Both the position numbers and the translations under genes were made by a program. The notes beneath the pieces are model-generated. The model was not told the DNA's origin. It did not search any database and saw only the letters and a program-made list of their open reading frames with translations. Positions 9,396 through 17,629 of a stretch of 51,872 nucleotides of DNA are shown here, in pieces (positions within the stretch are counted from its first letter, which is position 1; each line of letters begins with the position of its first letter). Location of the stretch: contig JAAUUT010000026.1 in NCBI GenBank assembly GCA_012031035.1, positions 1-51,872 of the forward strand, written 5' to 3'. The DNA is from Candidatus Altimarinota bacterium (GTDB lineage: Bacteria > Cyanobacteriota > Cyanobacteriia > Cyanobacteriales > Microcystaceae).

Positions 9396-9869
9396 TTAAA
9401 ACCTCTCATTGATACTGGATTGATTGAGCGCGATCGCTCTCTGAGATTCTGCTTTTTCTTTAAGAGCTTGATTCATTAACTCGAACCCCTGTTTGGTATT
9501 ATTATTTAACTGTTTTTGCATCAAAGAAACTAATAACCCTGTATAAATTTCTTTGTGAATAAATCGAACCGATCGCTCGCTTGATTCTTCTAAAATAAAG
9601 ATATGCTCTCCGTCAAAAATTCCAGGAATAATAAACTTACCTTTCCATCTTAATTCTCTGTTTTCTTCTTTCTTAATGATGGTTGGGCTGAAATTCATGC
9701 TTTTTAATCCAGGAGGTTCGACGTGAATATGAATTATGTTTCCTTGTTTAGCTTCTCCTGCTACTTGAGTTAAAAAAGGATTCCAATTTGAATAATTATT
9801 TAAGTCAGTTAAGATATTCCAGATCGTTGTTGCAGTGGAATCAATACATATTTCAGTGTAAACTTCCAT
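9396..9869 (-). CDS. SRPBCC-family (polyketide cyclase/START-like) protein
   Basis: This protein of about 157 residues begins MEVYTEICIDSTATTIWNIL with LTDLNNYSNWNPF following, the characteristic opening of SRPBCC lipid- and polyketide-binding proteins. Homologues bind hydrophobic ligands and some act as aromatase/cyclases. No catalytic residue can be assigned by eye. I chose the ATG at 9869 because AGGAAG precedes it at proper spacing, whereas the longer in-frame start is only TTG. It sits between the MFS transporter and the P450 on the same strand, which suggests handling of the cluster product or of an intermediate. Confidence 0.8.
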   Translation of the reverse strand: MEVYTEICIDSTATTIWNILTDLNNYSNWNPFLTQVAGEAKQGNIIHIHVEPPGLKSMNFSPTIIKKEENRELRWKGKFIIPGIFDGEHIFILEESSERSVRFIHKEIYTGLLVSLMQKQLNNNTKQGFELMNQALKEKAESQRAIALNQSSINERF

Positions 9870-9913
9870 AATTTTCTTCCTAATCAATAGATCGATGCAC
9901 GTAATTTAAGTTG

Positions 9914-11104
9914 CTATAAAGCTAGATAGCTATGCCGATATTGTTTGATTGAGTTAAATAAGAAAAAAACAAAAATTAGCAGCATTAATAGAAACAAGTA
10001 ACTTCCACCAAAAACACTCATAGTAATAGCAGAAAGTAAAGGCCCTGTGGTACATCCCGCGCTGTAGGTAGCTGTAAATAAAGCACTTCCTGAAGATAAT
10101 TCATTGAAGGGAAGTTTCTCGCCAATCAATGCTAGCGAAAGCGGAAAAATTGGACTCATACTCGCTCCTGTAATAAAAGCTAGTATTGGAATAGCGATCG
10201 CATTTGTATTGACCGCTAGTCCGATAATAGAAATAACAACCAAACAAGTACAGAATAAAATAATTTTTAATCTTCCCAATCGGTCGGCTAAATGAGTTAA
10301 TGGAACCGTCGCTAATAAACCGCCAATAACGAATAAAGAAAAAATATAACCAATTTGTGCGATCGCGTAATTCTGACGTAATAAATAAACTGGATAAATA
10401 GCGATGAAAGTAGCGATACTAAACCCATAAGAAAATGCGCCCTGAAGCGGAAGTTTTAACCGAGCAAAAAGTTGGGTATTAATTGATGGTTGAAAAACAA
10501 TCAGTTTCTCAGGCATCCAAAACCAAACCACAAGAATGCCACTGAGAATTAAAATTCCTCCCAAACAAAATGTAATTTGTGGCGAAACTTTAAATAAAAT
10601 AGAGCCGAGGACTGGACTAAGAGCAAATCCAAAACTAAAAGTTACCGAATAAATCCCACTAACAATTGCTCGATTTTTTTCTTGACAAAAAGAATTTAAA
10701 CCCGTTTGTCCAGAAACTAAATAAAAACTAGAAGCAATTCCCATAATGGCACGGATTAAAAACCATAAGGGTAATTGAGTTGTTAAAGGAAACAAAGGTG
10801 CAATAGAACCCATAATAGCAAAACCAAGGATTAGGGTTCGACGCAATCCAATTTGACGCAAAACTTTGATAACAAAAGGCGTTCCTAAACCAATTGCTAA
10901 AAAATAAACGGTGGCATTTGCTCCTATCCAAACATCATCAATGCCATGCTGAGTCATAAACATTGAAATGAAAGGATTGAATAAACCTAGAGATAATCCA
11001 GATAAAAAAGCAACAGAATATAAAGCGGGTAATCCTTGAGATAAAAGAGATTGCGTTACTGAGAAGGATTTAATTCGAGAAGATATCGATGATTTATTCT
11101 GCAT
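9914..11104 (-). CDS. Major facilitator superfamily transporter
   Basis: A 396-residue integral membrane protein with about 12 hydrophobic segments. It carries the MFS loop signatures VLRQIGLRRTLILGF (after helix 2) and THLADRLGRLKIILF (the second half's equivalent). The layout is that of drug/metabolite efflux carriers of the DHA1 type. It lies 126 bp downstream of the ABC ATPase gene and 44 bp upstream of the SRPBCC gene, so it probably exports the cluster product or confers self-protection. The substrate cannot be deduced. Confidence 0.85.
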   Translation of the reverse strand: MQNKSSISSRIKSFSVTQSLLSQGLPALYSVAFLSGLSLGLFNPFISMFMTQHGIDDVWIGANATVYFLAIGLGTPFVIKVLRQIGLRRTLILGFAIMGSIAPLFPLTTQLPLWFLIRAIMGIASSFYLVSGQTGLNSFCQEKNRAIVSGIYSVTFSFGFALSPVLGSILFKVSPQITFCLGGILILSGILVVWFWMPEKLIVFQPSINTQLFARLKLPLQGAFSYGFSIATFIAIYPVYLLRQNYAIAQIGYIFSLFVIGGLLATVPLTHLADRLGRLKIILFCTCLVVISIIGLAVNTNAIAIPILAFITGASMSPIFPLSLALIGEKLPFNELSSGSALFTATYSAGCTTGPLLSAITMSVFGGSYLFLLMLLIFVFFLFNSIKQYRHSYLAL

Positions 11105-11230
11105 AATACCTTGATTTGATTAGTGAATCAAATACTCTATTAATATAAAAATTTAAATAGATAGTAGTAAGATATTTTTTTTAGTAAAAATAGGAGATTT
11201 CTTCGCTTTCAGGAAAAATTGTTTTAGCCT

Positions 11231-11907
11231 TTATTCTGAAACTAAACGACCGTCTTCCATCTGAATAATTCGATCCGCAATATCTAAAATCCGATTGTCG
11301 TGCGTGACCAACAAAATCGTACAGCCTTGCTCTTTAGCCAAACACTGCATAAGATTGACAATATCGCGACCCGTTTTACTATCTAAAGCTGCTGTGGGTT
11401 CGTCTGCTAAGATTAATTTGGGATGGCTAACTAAAGCACGAGCGATCGCCACTCGCTGTTTTTGTCCTCCAGAAAGATTATCGGGATAATAATTGACTCT
11501 TTCCCCTAACCCTACTGCTTGTAGTATGGCTTCGGATTTAGCGCGGATTTCTTGGGGTTCGATATTTTCATGTAATTCAATCGACATTTGCACATTTTGT
11601 CGCACGGTTAAAAATGGCAACAAATTATGAGCTTGAAAAATATAACCAATATAACGACGCACTTTTACAAGTATCGCTTCATTAGCTCCATTAAGTTCTA
11701 TCCCAATATTTTGTAAACTCCCTTCTTGAACGGAGCGCAATCCCCCAATTAACGATAACAAAGTTGTTTTTCCTGAGCCAGAATGACCTGTCATGATAAC
11801 AATTTCACCCGGATATATTGATAAATTAATATTAAATAAAACTTGCTTAACCAATGAAGCATTGCCAAAATAGTGATTGAGATTTTAATAGCTATTATTG
11901 GTTCCAT
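11231..11907 (-). CDS. devA: DevA-type ABC transporter ATP-binding protein, frameshifted near the N-terminus
   Basis: This is the nucleotide-binding subunit of a DevBCA/MacB-like exporter. Walker A is GHSGSGKTT, the signature is LSGGQKQR, Walker B is LILADEPTAAL and the switch His lies in LLVTHD. The continuous frame starts only at a TTG (11854). A full-length start exists at the ATG 11907 (MEPIIAIK). Adding one base to the four-base run at 11883-11886 restores NLNHYFGNASLVKQVLF, the conserved DevA N-terminus. The ATG lies 11 bp after the devC stop, as expected for the operon. Either the base is missing from the sequence, or the protein lacks about 18 N-terminal residues. Confidence 0.85.
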
Positions 11908-11918
11908 CCCAAATTATC

Positions 11919-13088
11919 CTAAAAAATATCAGCCGGATCTGCGGATTTAAGTTTTCTAACAGCGATCGCCCCAGAAATAAAACAAGCGAGTGAGGTTGCC
12001 ACTAAAACAAAAATTGCTCTAGGTAAAGTCATTGCGATCGGTAAAAGAGTCGCTTTTTTTGTAAATTCATACTGAATCATTGAGAATAAAAAACCTGGAA
12101 TATAACCTAAAAGGGCAATAAAAGTAGCTTGTTGCAAGACAAACGAGAGTAGATATCGATGTCGATATCCTATGGCTTTGAGAGTAGCATACTCGGCAAG
12201 ATGTTCGGATACATTTGTATAAAGAATTTGATAAACTACCACGATTCCGACAATAATTCCTAATCCCACTCCTAAATTAAAAATAAATCCAATTGCCGTA
12301 CTACTTTGCCAATAATTTTTCTCGAATTGAATAAATTCTTGTTTCGATAAAATCTTGACATCTTCGGGTAAATAATTTTTTAATTTGCGAGTAAATTCAT
12401 TAACATTGCTGCCTGGCTTTAATTTAATTAAACCAATATCAATAAAACCTGTATTAGAATTTTGAGAAATTCGTAAAAAATTGAGATGGCTAGTCAATAA
12501 ATTTCCATCAGAGGCAAAAGATGTTCCCAATTTAAATAACCCAACCACCTCAATTTGACGATTTGCACCTCGAAAACTTGTTTCTGTAATAACACTTCCT
12601 TGCTGGTGAAATGTTTCTACAATCGAGCCAAACTCTTTACGAGAATTAGAATCAAACAAAACGACATCGGGAAATTTTAGGAGATCGATATTTTCATCAA
12701 CTCCTGGCAAATCAAAAACTTGATGGCTGATATCAAAACCAATTAAAAAAATGTTGCGCCAATAATTCTTTTTCCGAGGATTTCTCCACTGAGTAAAGTC
12801 AAGATAAATCGGCGTAACAAAATCGACTTCTTCTAAAGCTAAACTTTGTAATAACCTTCGTTCGGGAAAGCTTTGCATCGATGGTAAAGCAGTCGAGCGC
12901 GGACTAATCAAAAAACAATCGCCCTTTAAGGCTTTATGAAGGCGCACGCCGCTATCAAAGAGAGCATCTCTGATTCCAAGTTGCATAAAAATAATAACAA
13001 CGGCAAAGATAACTCCCGATAAAGCAACGATGAGACGAATTTTTTGATGTCTGAGTTGTAACCAAGCAGTCGGAAGTTTTTTAAACAT
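11919..13088 (-). CDS. devC: DevC-type ABC exporter permease
   Basis: This 389-residue FtsX/MacB-like permease has one N-terminal helix (IRLIVALSGVIFAVVIIFM), a large periplasmic domain (residues about 45-265), then three helices near 270, 320 and 355. The C-terminus RKLKSADPADIF is characteristic of DevC. In Anabaena, DevBCA with a TolC-type outer-membrane channel exports heterocyst glycolipids; other family members export siderophores or lipopeptides. Here the genes sit inside a PKS cluster next to an Hgl-like synthase, which suggests export of a lipidic product (inference). Confidence 0.9.
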   Translation of the reverse strand: MFKKLPTAWLQLRHQKIRLIVALSGVIFAVVIIFMQLGIRDALFDSGVRLHKALKGDCFLISPRSTALPSMQSFPERRLLQSLALEEVDFVTPIYLDFTQWRNPRKKNYWRNIFLIGFDISHQVFDLPGVDENIDLLKFPDVVLFDSNSRKEFGSIVETFHQQGSVITETSFRGANRQIEVVGLFKLGTSFASDGNLLTSHLNFLRISQNSNTGFIDIGLIKLKPGSNVNEFTRKLKNYLPEDVKILSKQEFIQFEKNYWQSSTAIGFIFNLGVGLGIIVGIVVVYQILYTNVSEHLAEYATLKAIGYRHRYLLSFVLQQATFIALLGYIPGFLFSMIQYEFTKKATLLPIAMTLPRAIFVLVATSLACFISGAIAVRKLKSADPADIF

Positions 13089-13105
13089 TAATCTTTTATT
13101 TCTTG

Positions 13106-13339
13106 CTAATTCTTTTCTCTTTTAGTCTTGAGTTCGCGAATACATTGTTGAGTGCAACCGATCGCAAATCCCAGACCAGCACCGAAAATAGAATATTTAT
13201 CATATAGGTTTTGATAAAATTGACTTTCGTATCGAGCATGATAAGTATGGTCTTTACAGATTTCCTTAGCAGCAGTTCCTAAAACTGTTCCCAGAGTGGC
13301 AGTTACGATTCCCGAAAAGATAATTAATCTAATATTCAT
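13106..13339 (-). CDS. Small hypothetical protein between devB and devC
   Basis: A 77-residue protein with a hydrophobic N-terminus (LIIFSGIVTATLGTVLGTA) and a second glycine-rich hydrophobic segment (FGAGLGFAIGCTQQCI), followed by a basic tail. Three cysteines are present (KEICKD, GCTQQC). It fits tightly between the devB and devC genes (17 bp from devC, 63 bp from devB), where devBCA sets usually have no extra gene. It may be an accessory membrane protein of the exporter. The family is not recognised. Confidence 0.6.
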   Translation of the reverse strand: MNIRLIIFSGIVTATLGTVLGTAAKEICKDHTYHARYESQFYQNLYDKYSIFGAGLGFAIGCTQQCIRELKTKREKN

Positions 13340-13402
13340 AAGTCATTCATTATTTAGTAATTGATTTTTCCGATTTTCTCTTTGAACCTAGAGCAAGCAA
13401 GC

Positions 13403-14686
13403 TTATTGATGGATGATGACTTTTACCTGTAAATTAGTAAATTGAGCAACTCGTTGACTATCGTGGGGAGTTAAGCGAATTTTTACTTCGACAACTCTGG
13501 CATCGACATCAGCGACGGGATCGGTTCCCAAAACATCTTTTCTGCCAACTTGTAACCCGATTTGCTCTACAGTGCCGAGTAAGTCTCCAAGCGGACTTTT
13601 AATCGTGGCACTTTGACCCGTTCGGATGCGGAGCGCATCTGTTTGATAGACTTGAGCGGTGACATACATTTGCTGAGTCTGACCGAGTTCGACAATGCCT
13701 TTGTCGCCGATAATTTCTCCGGGCCAAGTATGAATTTTGAGAATTTGACCGTCTTTAGGAGCGCGGATATAGGCAAGGTCTAAATTGACTTTCGCTTTGA
13801 CCTCGGCAGCTTGGGCAATTTCTAACTCAGCTTGGGCAACTCGAACATCAACGGGACGCACTTCTGCGATCGCATCTAAAGAAGCAGCCGTTTCCTCAAT
13901 TTGTCTTTGCTGAGTAGTCATCGTTCGTTCGAGGTTAGCTAGCGCTTGTTTCACTTGCTCTGTGCGACCGATTTTAATGCGCTGAAGGTCAGCTTGAGCC
14001 TCTTGAATTAATTTTTGCTGGGTTTTTTCTTTGAGACAGCTAGCATCGCGAGATTGACGGGACATAGCACCGTTTTCATAGAGAAACTGGTATCGTTGAC
14101 AATCGAGTTGAGAGTTACTGACTTCGGCTTTTAATCGCTCGATGGTAGCTTGTTGGGAAAGTTTTTCCCCTTGTAATTCCGCCTCTAAATTAGCAATGAC
14201 AGATTTTTGCAAGGCAATTTGTCCGGCTAATTCTGCTTTAGCTTTTTGGTGTTTGGCATTGTGAGCGAGAATCTCTCCGACTTTAGCGCCAGCTTGAACT
14301 TGCTCCAGACGAGATCGAGCAGCATAGACTTGTTTTTTAGTCTGTTGGAGTTCTACTTCTAGTAGCATTCGACTGTCTAGAATGGCGATCGCATCTCCAG
14401 CTTTAACTTTGGCTCCTTGTTGTACGAGCAATCGTTCGACTCTTGCTCCTCCCTCAGAAGGATGAGCCGATAGTTCGATAACTTCTCCTTCGGGTTCTAA
14501 AAAACCTAAAGCAGCTACGGCTTTAATCGCTTTTGGTCGAACTGAGGGAAGCGGTGAAGTTTGGCGACTAGCAGATTGAGTTATCGAAAGTGCATATATA
14601 GTGATTGCACTGGTACTAATCATGCTGGAGATTAAAAGCACTATCATCCGCCAAGGAGTCGGTTTAGACCATAGCTGAGATTTCAT
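13403..14686 (-). CDS. devB: DevB-type membrane-fusion (HlyD family) protein
   Basis: A 427-residue periplasmic adaptor with an N-terminal membrane anchor (WRMIVLLISSMISTSAITIY). A split lipoyl/biotinyl-like domain follows (GFLEPEGEVIELSA, VKAGDAIAILDSRM near residue 105 and its partner AYIRAPKDGQILKI near 305). Between the halves lies a long alpha-helical hairpin (residues about 115-290). The C-terminal beta-barrel includes LRIRTGQSATIKSPLG. It links the DevAC pump to an outer-membrane channel. It begins 14 bp after the adenylation-condensation gene, so it is in the same transcription unit as the synthases. Confidence 0.9.
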   Translation of the reverse strand: MKSQLWSKPTPWRMIVLLISSMISTSAITIYALSITQSASRQTSPLPSVRPKAIKAVAALGFLEPEGEVIELSAHPSEGGARVERLLVQQGAKVKAGDAIAILDSRMLLEVELQQTKKQVYAARSRLEQVQAGAKVGEILAHNAKHQKAKAELAGQIALQKSVIANLEAELQGEKLSQQATIERLKAEVSNSQLDCQRYQFLYENGAMSRQSRDASCLKEKTQQKLIQEAQADLQRIKIGRTEQVKQALANLERTMTTQQRQIEETAASLDAIAEVRPVDVRVAQAELEIAQAAEVKAKVNLDLAYIRAPKDGQILKIHTWPGEIIGDKGIVELGQTQQMYVTAQVYQTDALRIRTGQSATIKSPLGDLLGTVEQIGLQVGRKDVLGTDPVADVDARVVEVKIRLTPHDSQRVAQFTNLQVKVIIHQ

Positions 14687-14700
14687 AATGTCTTCCAGGT

Positions 14701-17616
14701 TTAGCGGGATAGATAAGGTTCGCTCGCAACTTCTTGGATAGATAAATTAGCTAGTAGATCGTCCATCAAAGTCAGATATTGTTTGCCGAGTCGATGGATC
14801 GTTGTGGGAAGATGAAAGTTACACGAGTATTCAATTTCCAGATACAAGCTGCCATCCATCAGATAAAAGAAACATTCGAGTAAGGCAGTGCGTTTCTGAT
14901 GGGGAGGCGACCAACGGCGATCGCGTTCTTCATGACAAAATTCAAAGCGATCGCTTCCAGGAATTGAGCGATTTCCCAGATAATTAGCACGAAGGGGCGT
15001 TAAATTAGCATCGGGATAGATTTCTTTAGGTAACTTATCGGCAATCCAATCATAGGTAACGCCATTCATCGGAAGTCGAGCAAATTTTTCCTGAAGTTGC
15101 TTAATGGTTTGCTCCCAGGTTACGCCTCGTTCTATCGTAATGCCAAGGGGAAAATTAACGGCAAAATCTCCGATGCTTTCCCAAAATGTCCGATCGTCGC
15201 CTAAATCTCTTCCATGACTGCGATGGCTAACGATAACTGAAGATCGATTCGACCAATTCGCCATCAATTGATAAAGTGGAGCGAGTAAAAGCGTGTAGAG
15301 ATTGCATTTGTAATATTGTTTAGCTTGCCGTAGCAGCAGATCGGTTTGTTCTTTTGTTAGGGGAAATATTTCACGTAGCGCAGAAGCTTCGATATTATCT
15401 CCGCTGATTTGGTCTAAAGGAACGCTAAAACCACCGTTTTGAGTCGGAAACTGAGATTTCCAATACTCTACATGACTGGCTAAAACTCCTTGTCGATCTT
15501 TAGCTTGCAACAGGCGGACATAATCGAGATATGAAGGTGGGGAAGCATTTTCAAAGCAAGGTTGTTTGCCAGCGAGGAGGCGATCGTATGCCGACCAAAA
15601 TTCCGTAAATAAGATGCTACCACTGAGCATATCCGCGATCGCGTGGTGCGCCACAATCGCGATCTCGTAACAAGTTTCGTGTATTTTAACGATGAGAATT
15701 TTTAACAGAGGAAAGCGATCGAGTTGCAATTGTAGGCTGAGATTTTGGATGCGATCGCAAACTTCTTTACCGCTTTCTTCTACACTCAAATCGCTTCCAT
15801 CAAAAAACTCAACGGTAAGGGGTTGAGGTTGAGAGAGTACCCGTTGTAACCATTGCCCCTCTCGTCGTACAAATACCGTCCGTAAAGCGGGATGGCGATC
15901 GCTTATCGCCTTAAAAGCTTGCTGAAAAATCTCTAAATTTAACGCTTGATGATAGCAAAAACGGCTGTACCCAGACCACGAATAAGGAGACTCAAAGTAA
16001 GTCACCAACCAACGTTGAGCCGATCCTAAAGGCAAATATTCATCCGAAGTCGGGCACACTAACGCTTTACGATCTAACTTGCCATTGTGATTTTTCGGCA
16101 AACTGGGCAACCAGTGAATCTGCTGCGGAATCGTGTAATAAGGTAACTGACGCGAGAGATATTGCTTGAGAGTACGAGGGTTTACTTCTTGCCCAGAAAC
16201 CCAGGCGACTAACCGTTTTTGTTCGTTGCCATAATCGACAGCGACTACCCCTGCCTCGCGGACGGCGGGATGAGTGCTTAAAACACTTTCAATTTCTCCG
16301 AGTTCCACCCGAAAACCGCGAATTTTGACTTGGTTGTCAATTCGTCCATGATATTCAATCCTGCCGTCCGGTAATTCTTTCGCTAAATCTCCAGTACGAT
16401 AGAGATATTGACCGGGAATTTCTGTAAAAGAATGAGGACGAAAAGCTTCTGCGGTGCGCTGCGGATCTTTAAGATATCCTTTCGCTAGTTGAATGCCGCC
16501 AATACACAATTCGCCGATTTGTCCTAGAGGGACGGGCTGCATTTGTTCGTCCAGTATTTTTAAATAAACATTGTCAATCGCCTTTCCGATAGGAATTGTA
16601 ACCGTATCTGGGCGTTCGGCGATGAGGTGACAAGTGACATCGATAGATGCTTCGGTCGGGCCGTAAAGATTAGCCAGTCCAGTCTTCATCCCATAGCGAT
16701 CGCACCAACGTTGGATGAAAGATAGCGGTAAAGCTTCTCCACTAAAGATTAACCAGCGCAGGTCGGGGAATGTCCAAAATTCATCTTCCAACGCACCGAT
16801 AAACTCGCCAAACAAAGACGGGACAAAGTGCATGACATTAATTTGAGTGTCTTTCATCCACCAAGCAAATTCCCAAGGGTTAAGGACGATTTCTCTAGCG
16901 ACAGGACAAATCGTTGCCCCCTCCATCAACGGCCAAAAGAGTTCCCAGACGGAAATATCAAAACAAAAAGAGGTTTTTTGAGCAACGCGATCGCCTTGTG
17001 TTAGCGGAAAGGTTTTTTGCATCCATTCCAAACGATTCATATAACCTCGATGATTCAACATCACCCCTTTAGGTCGTCCCGTCGAACCAGACGTATATAA
17101 AATCGTCATCAAGTCATCTGGGTCGTTGATAAAGGCAGGATCTTGTGCGGAAAACCCAGACCAGGTGAGTCGATCGACGAGAGCTAATTCTGGAATTGGC
17201 GAGCAGAATTCGCCATTATCTAGAAAGATAAGTGTATGTAACGGTAACTTATCCCTTAGACAGTCTTGAAGTTTGTCATTTAAAGCATTTTCTGTCAGTA
17301 ATATACCAATTTCAGCATGGTCGAGAATATAGCGAATGCGTTCTGCTGGATAGGACGGATCTAAGGGAACATAAGCACCTCCAGCTTTAAGAATTCCCAA
17401 AATTCCCACCAGCATCAACGGATTTCGTTCGGTCATAATACCCACTGGGGTATTTCGTTCGACTCCCTTATCGCGTAAATAATTTGCCACTTGATTAGAC
17501 AAATGATGTAATTGGGCGTAGGTGAGTTGAGTGACTCCGTGTAAAACCGCGATCGCGTTAGGAGTTTGCTGAGTTTGTTGAATAATTTTTAAGTAAGGAA
17601 TTTCCATTGTCATCAT
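14701..17616 (-). CDS. NRPS-like adenylation-condensation (A-C) protein, predicted to activate serine
   Basis: The 971 residues hold an adenylation domain (1 to about 520: YTSGSTGRPKG near 180, YGPTEASID, YRTGDLA, NGKLDRKA) followed directly by a condensation-fold domain (about 530-960) with HHAIADM near 659. No carrier protein lies between or after them. Reading the substrate pocket against the phenylalanine-activating GrsA template gives D-I-W-H-I-S-L-I-D-K, almost the classical serine code DVWHxSLxDK. That predicts activation of L-serine, which must be loaded onto a carrier on another protein. The best candidate is the C-terminal ACP of the preceding PKS, 13 bp upstream. The last C domain could transfer or release the chain. 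There is no thioesterase. Confidence 0.85.
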   Translation of the reverse strand: MMTMEIPYLKIIQQTQQTPNAIAVLHGVTQLTYAQLHHLSNQVANYLRDKGVERNTPVGIMTERNPLMLVGILGILKAGGAYVPLDPSYPAERIRYILDHAEIGILLTENALNDKLQDCLRDKLPLHTLIFLDNGEFCSPIPELALVDRLTWSGFSAQDPAFINDPDDLMTILYTSGSTGRPKGVMLNHRGYMNRLEWMQKTFPLTQGDRVAQKTSFCFDISVWELFWPLMEGATICPVAREIVLNPWEFAWWMKDTQINVMHFVPSLFGEFIGALEDEFWTFPDLRWLIFSGEALPLSFIQRWCDRYGMKTGLANLYGPTEASIDVTCHLIAERPDTVTIPIGKAIDNVYLKILDEQMQPVPLGQIGELCIGGIQLAKGYLKDPQRTAEAFRPHSFTEIPGQYLYRTGDLAKELPDGRIEYHGRIDNQVKIRGFRVELGEIESVLSTHPAVREAGVVAVDYGNEQKRLVAWVSGQEVNPRTLKQYLSRQLPYYTIPQQIHWLPSLPKNHNGKLDRKALVCPTSDEYLPLGSAQRWLVTYFESPYSWSGYSRFCYHQALNLEIFQQAFKAISDRHPALRTVFVRREGQWLQRVLSQPQPLTVEFFDGSDLSVEESGKEVCDRIQNLSLQLQLDRFPLLKILIVKIHETCYEIAIVAHHAIADMLSGSILFTEFWSAYDRLLAGKQPCFENASPPSYLDYVRLLQAKDRQGVLASHVEYWKSQFPTQNGGFSVPLDQISGDNIEASALREIFPLTKEQTDLLLRQAKQYYKCNLYTLLLAPLYQLMANWSNRSSVIVSHRSHGRDLGDDRTFWESIGDFAVNFPLGITIERGVTWEQTIKQLQEKFARLPMNGVTYDWIADKLPKEIYPDANLTPLRANYLGNRSIPGSDRFEFCHEERDRRWSPPHQKRTALLECFFYLMDGSLYLEIEYSCNFHLPTTIHRLGKQYLTLMDDLLANLSIQEVASEPYLSR

Positions 17617-17629
17617 GAGTTATTTGTGA

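Noticed and set aside
14701..17616. Reading the adenylation domain as a fatty-acyl-AMP ligase
   Set aside because: It has the amino-acid-binding Asp in FDISVW and a coherent serine-like pocket code, unlike FAAL enzymes.
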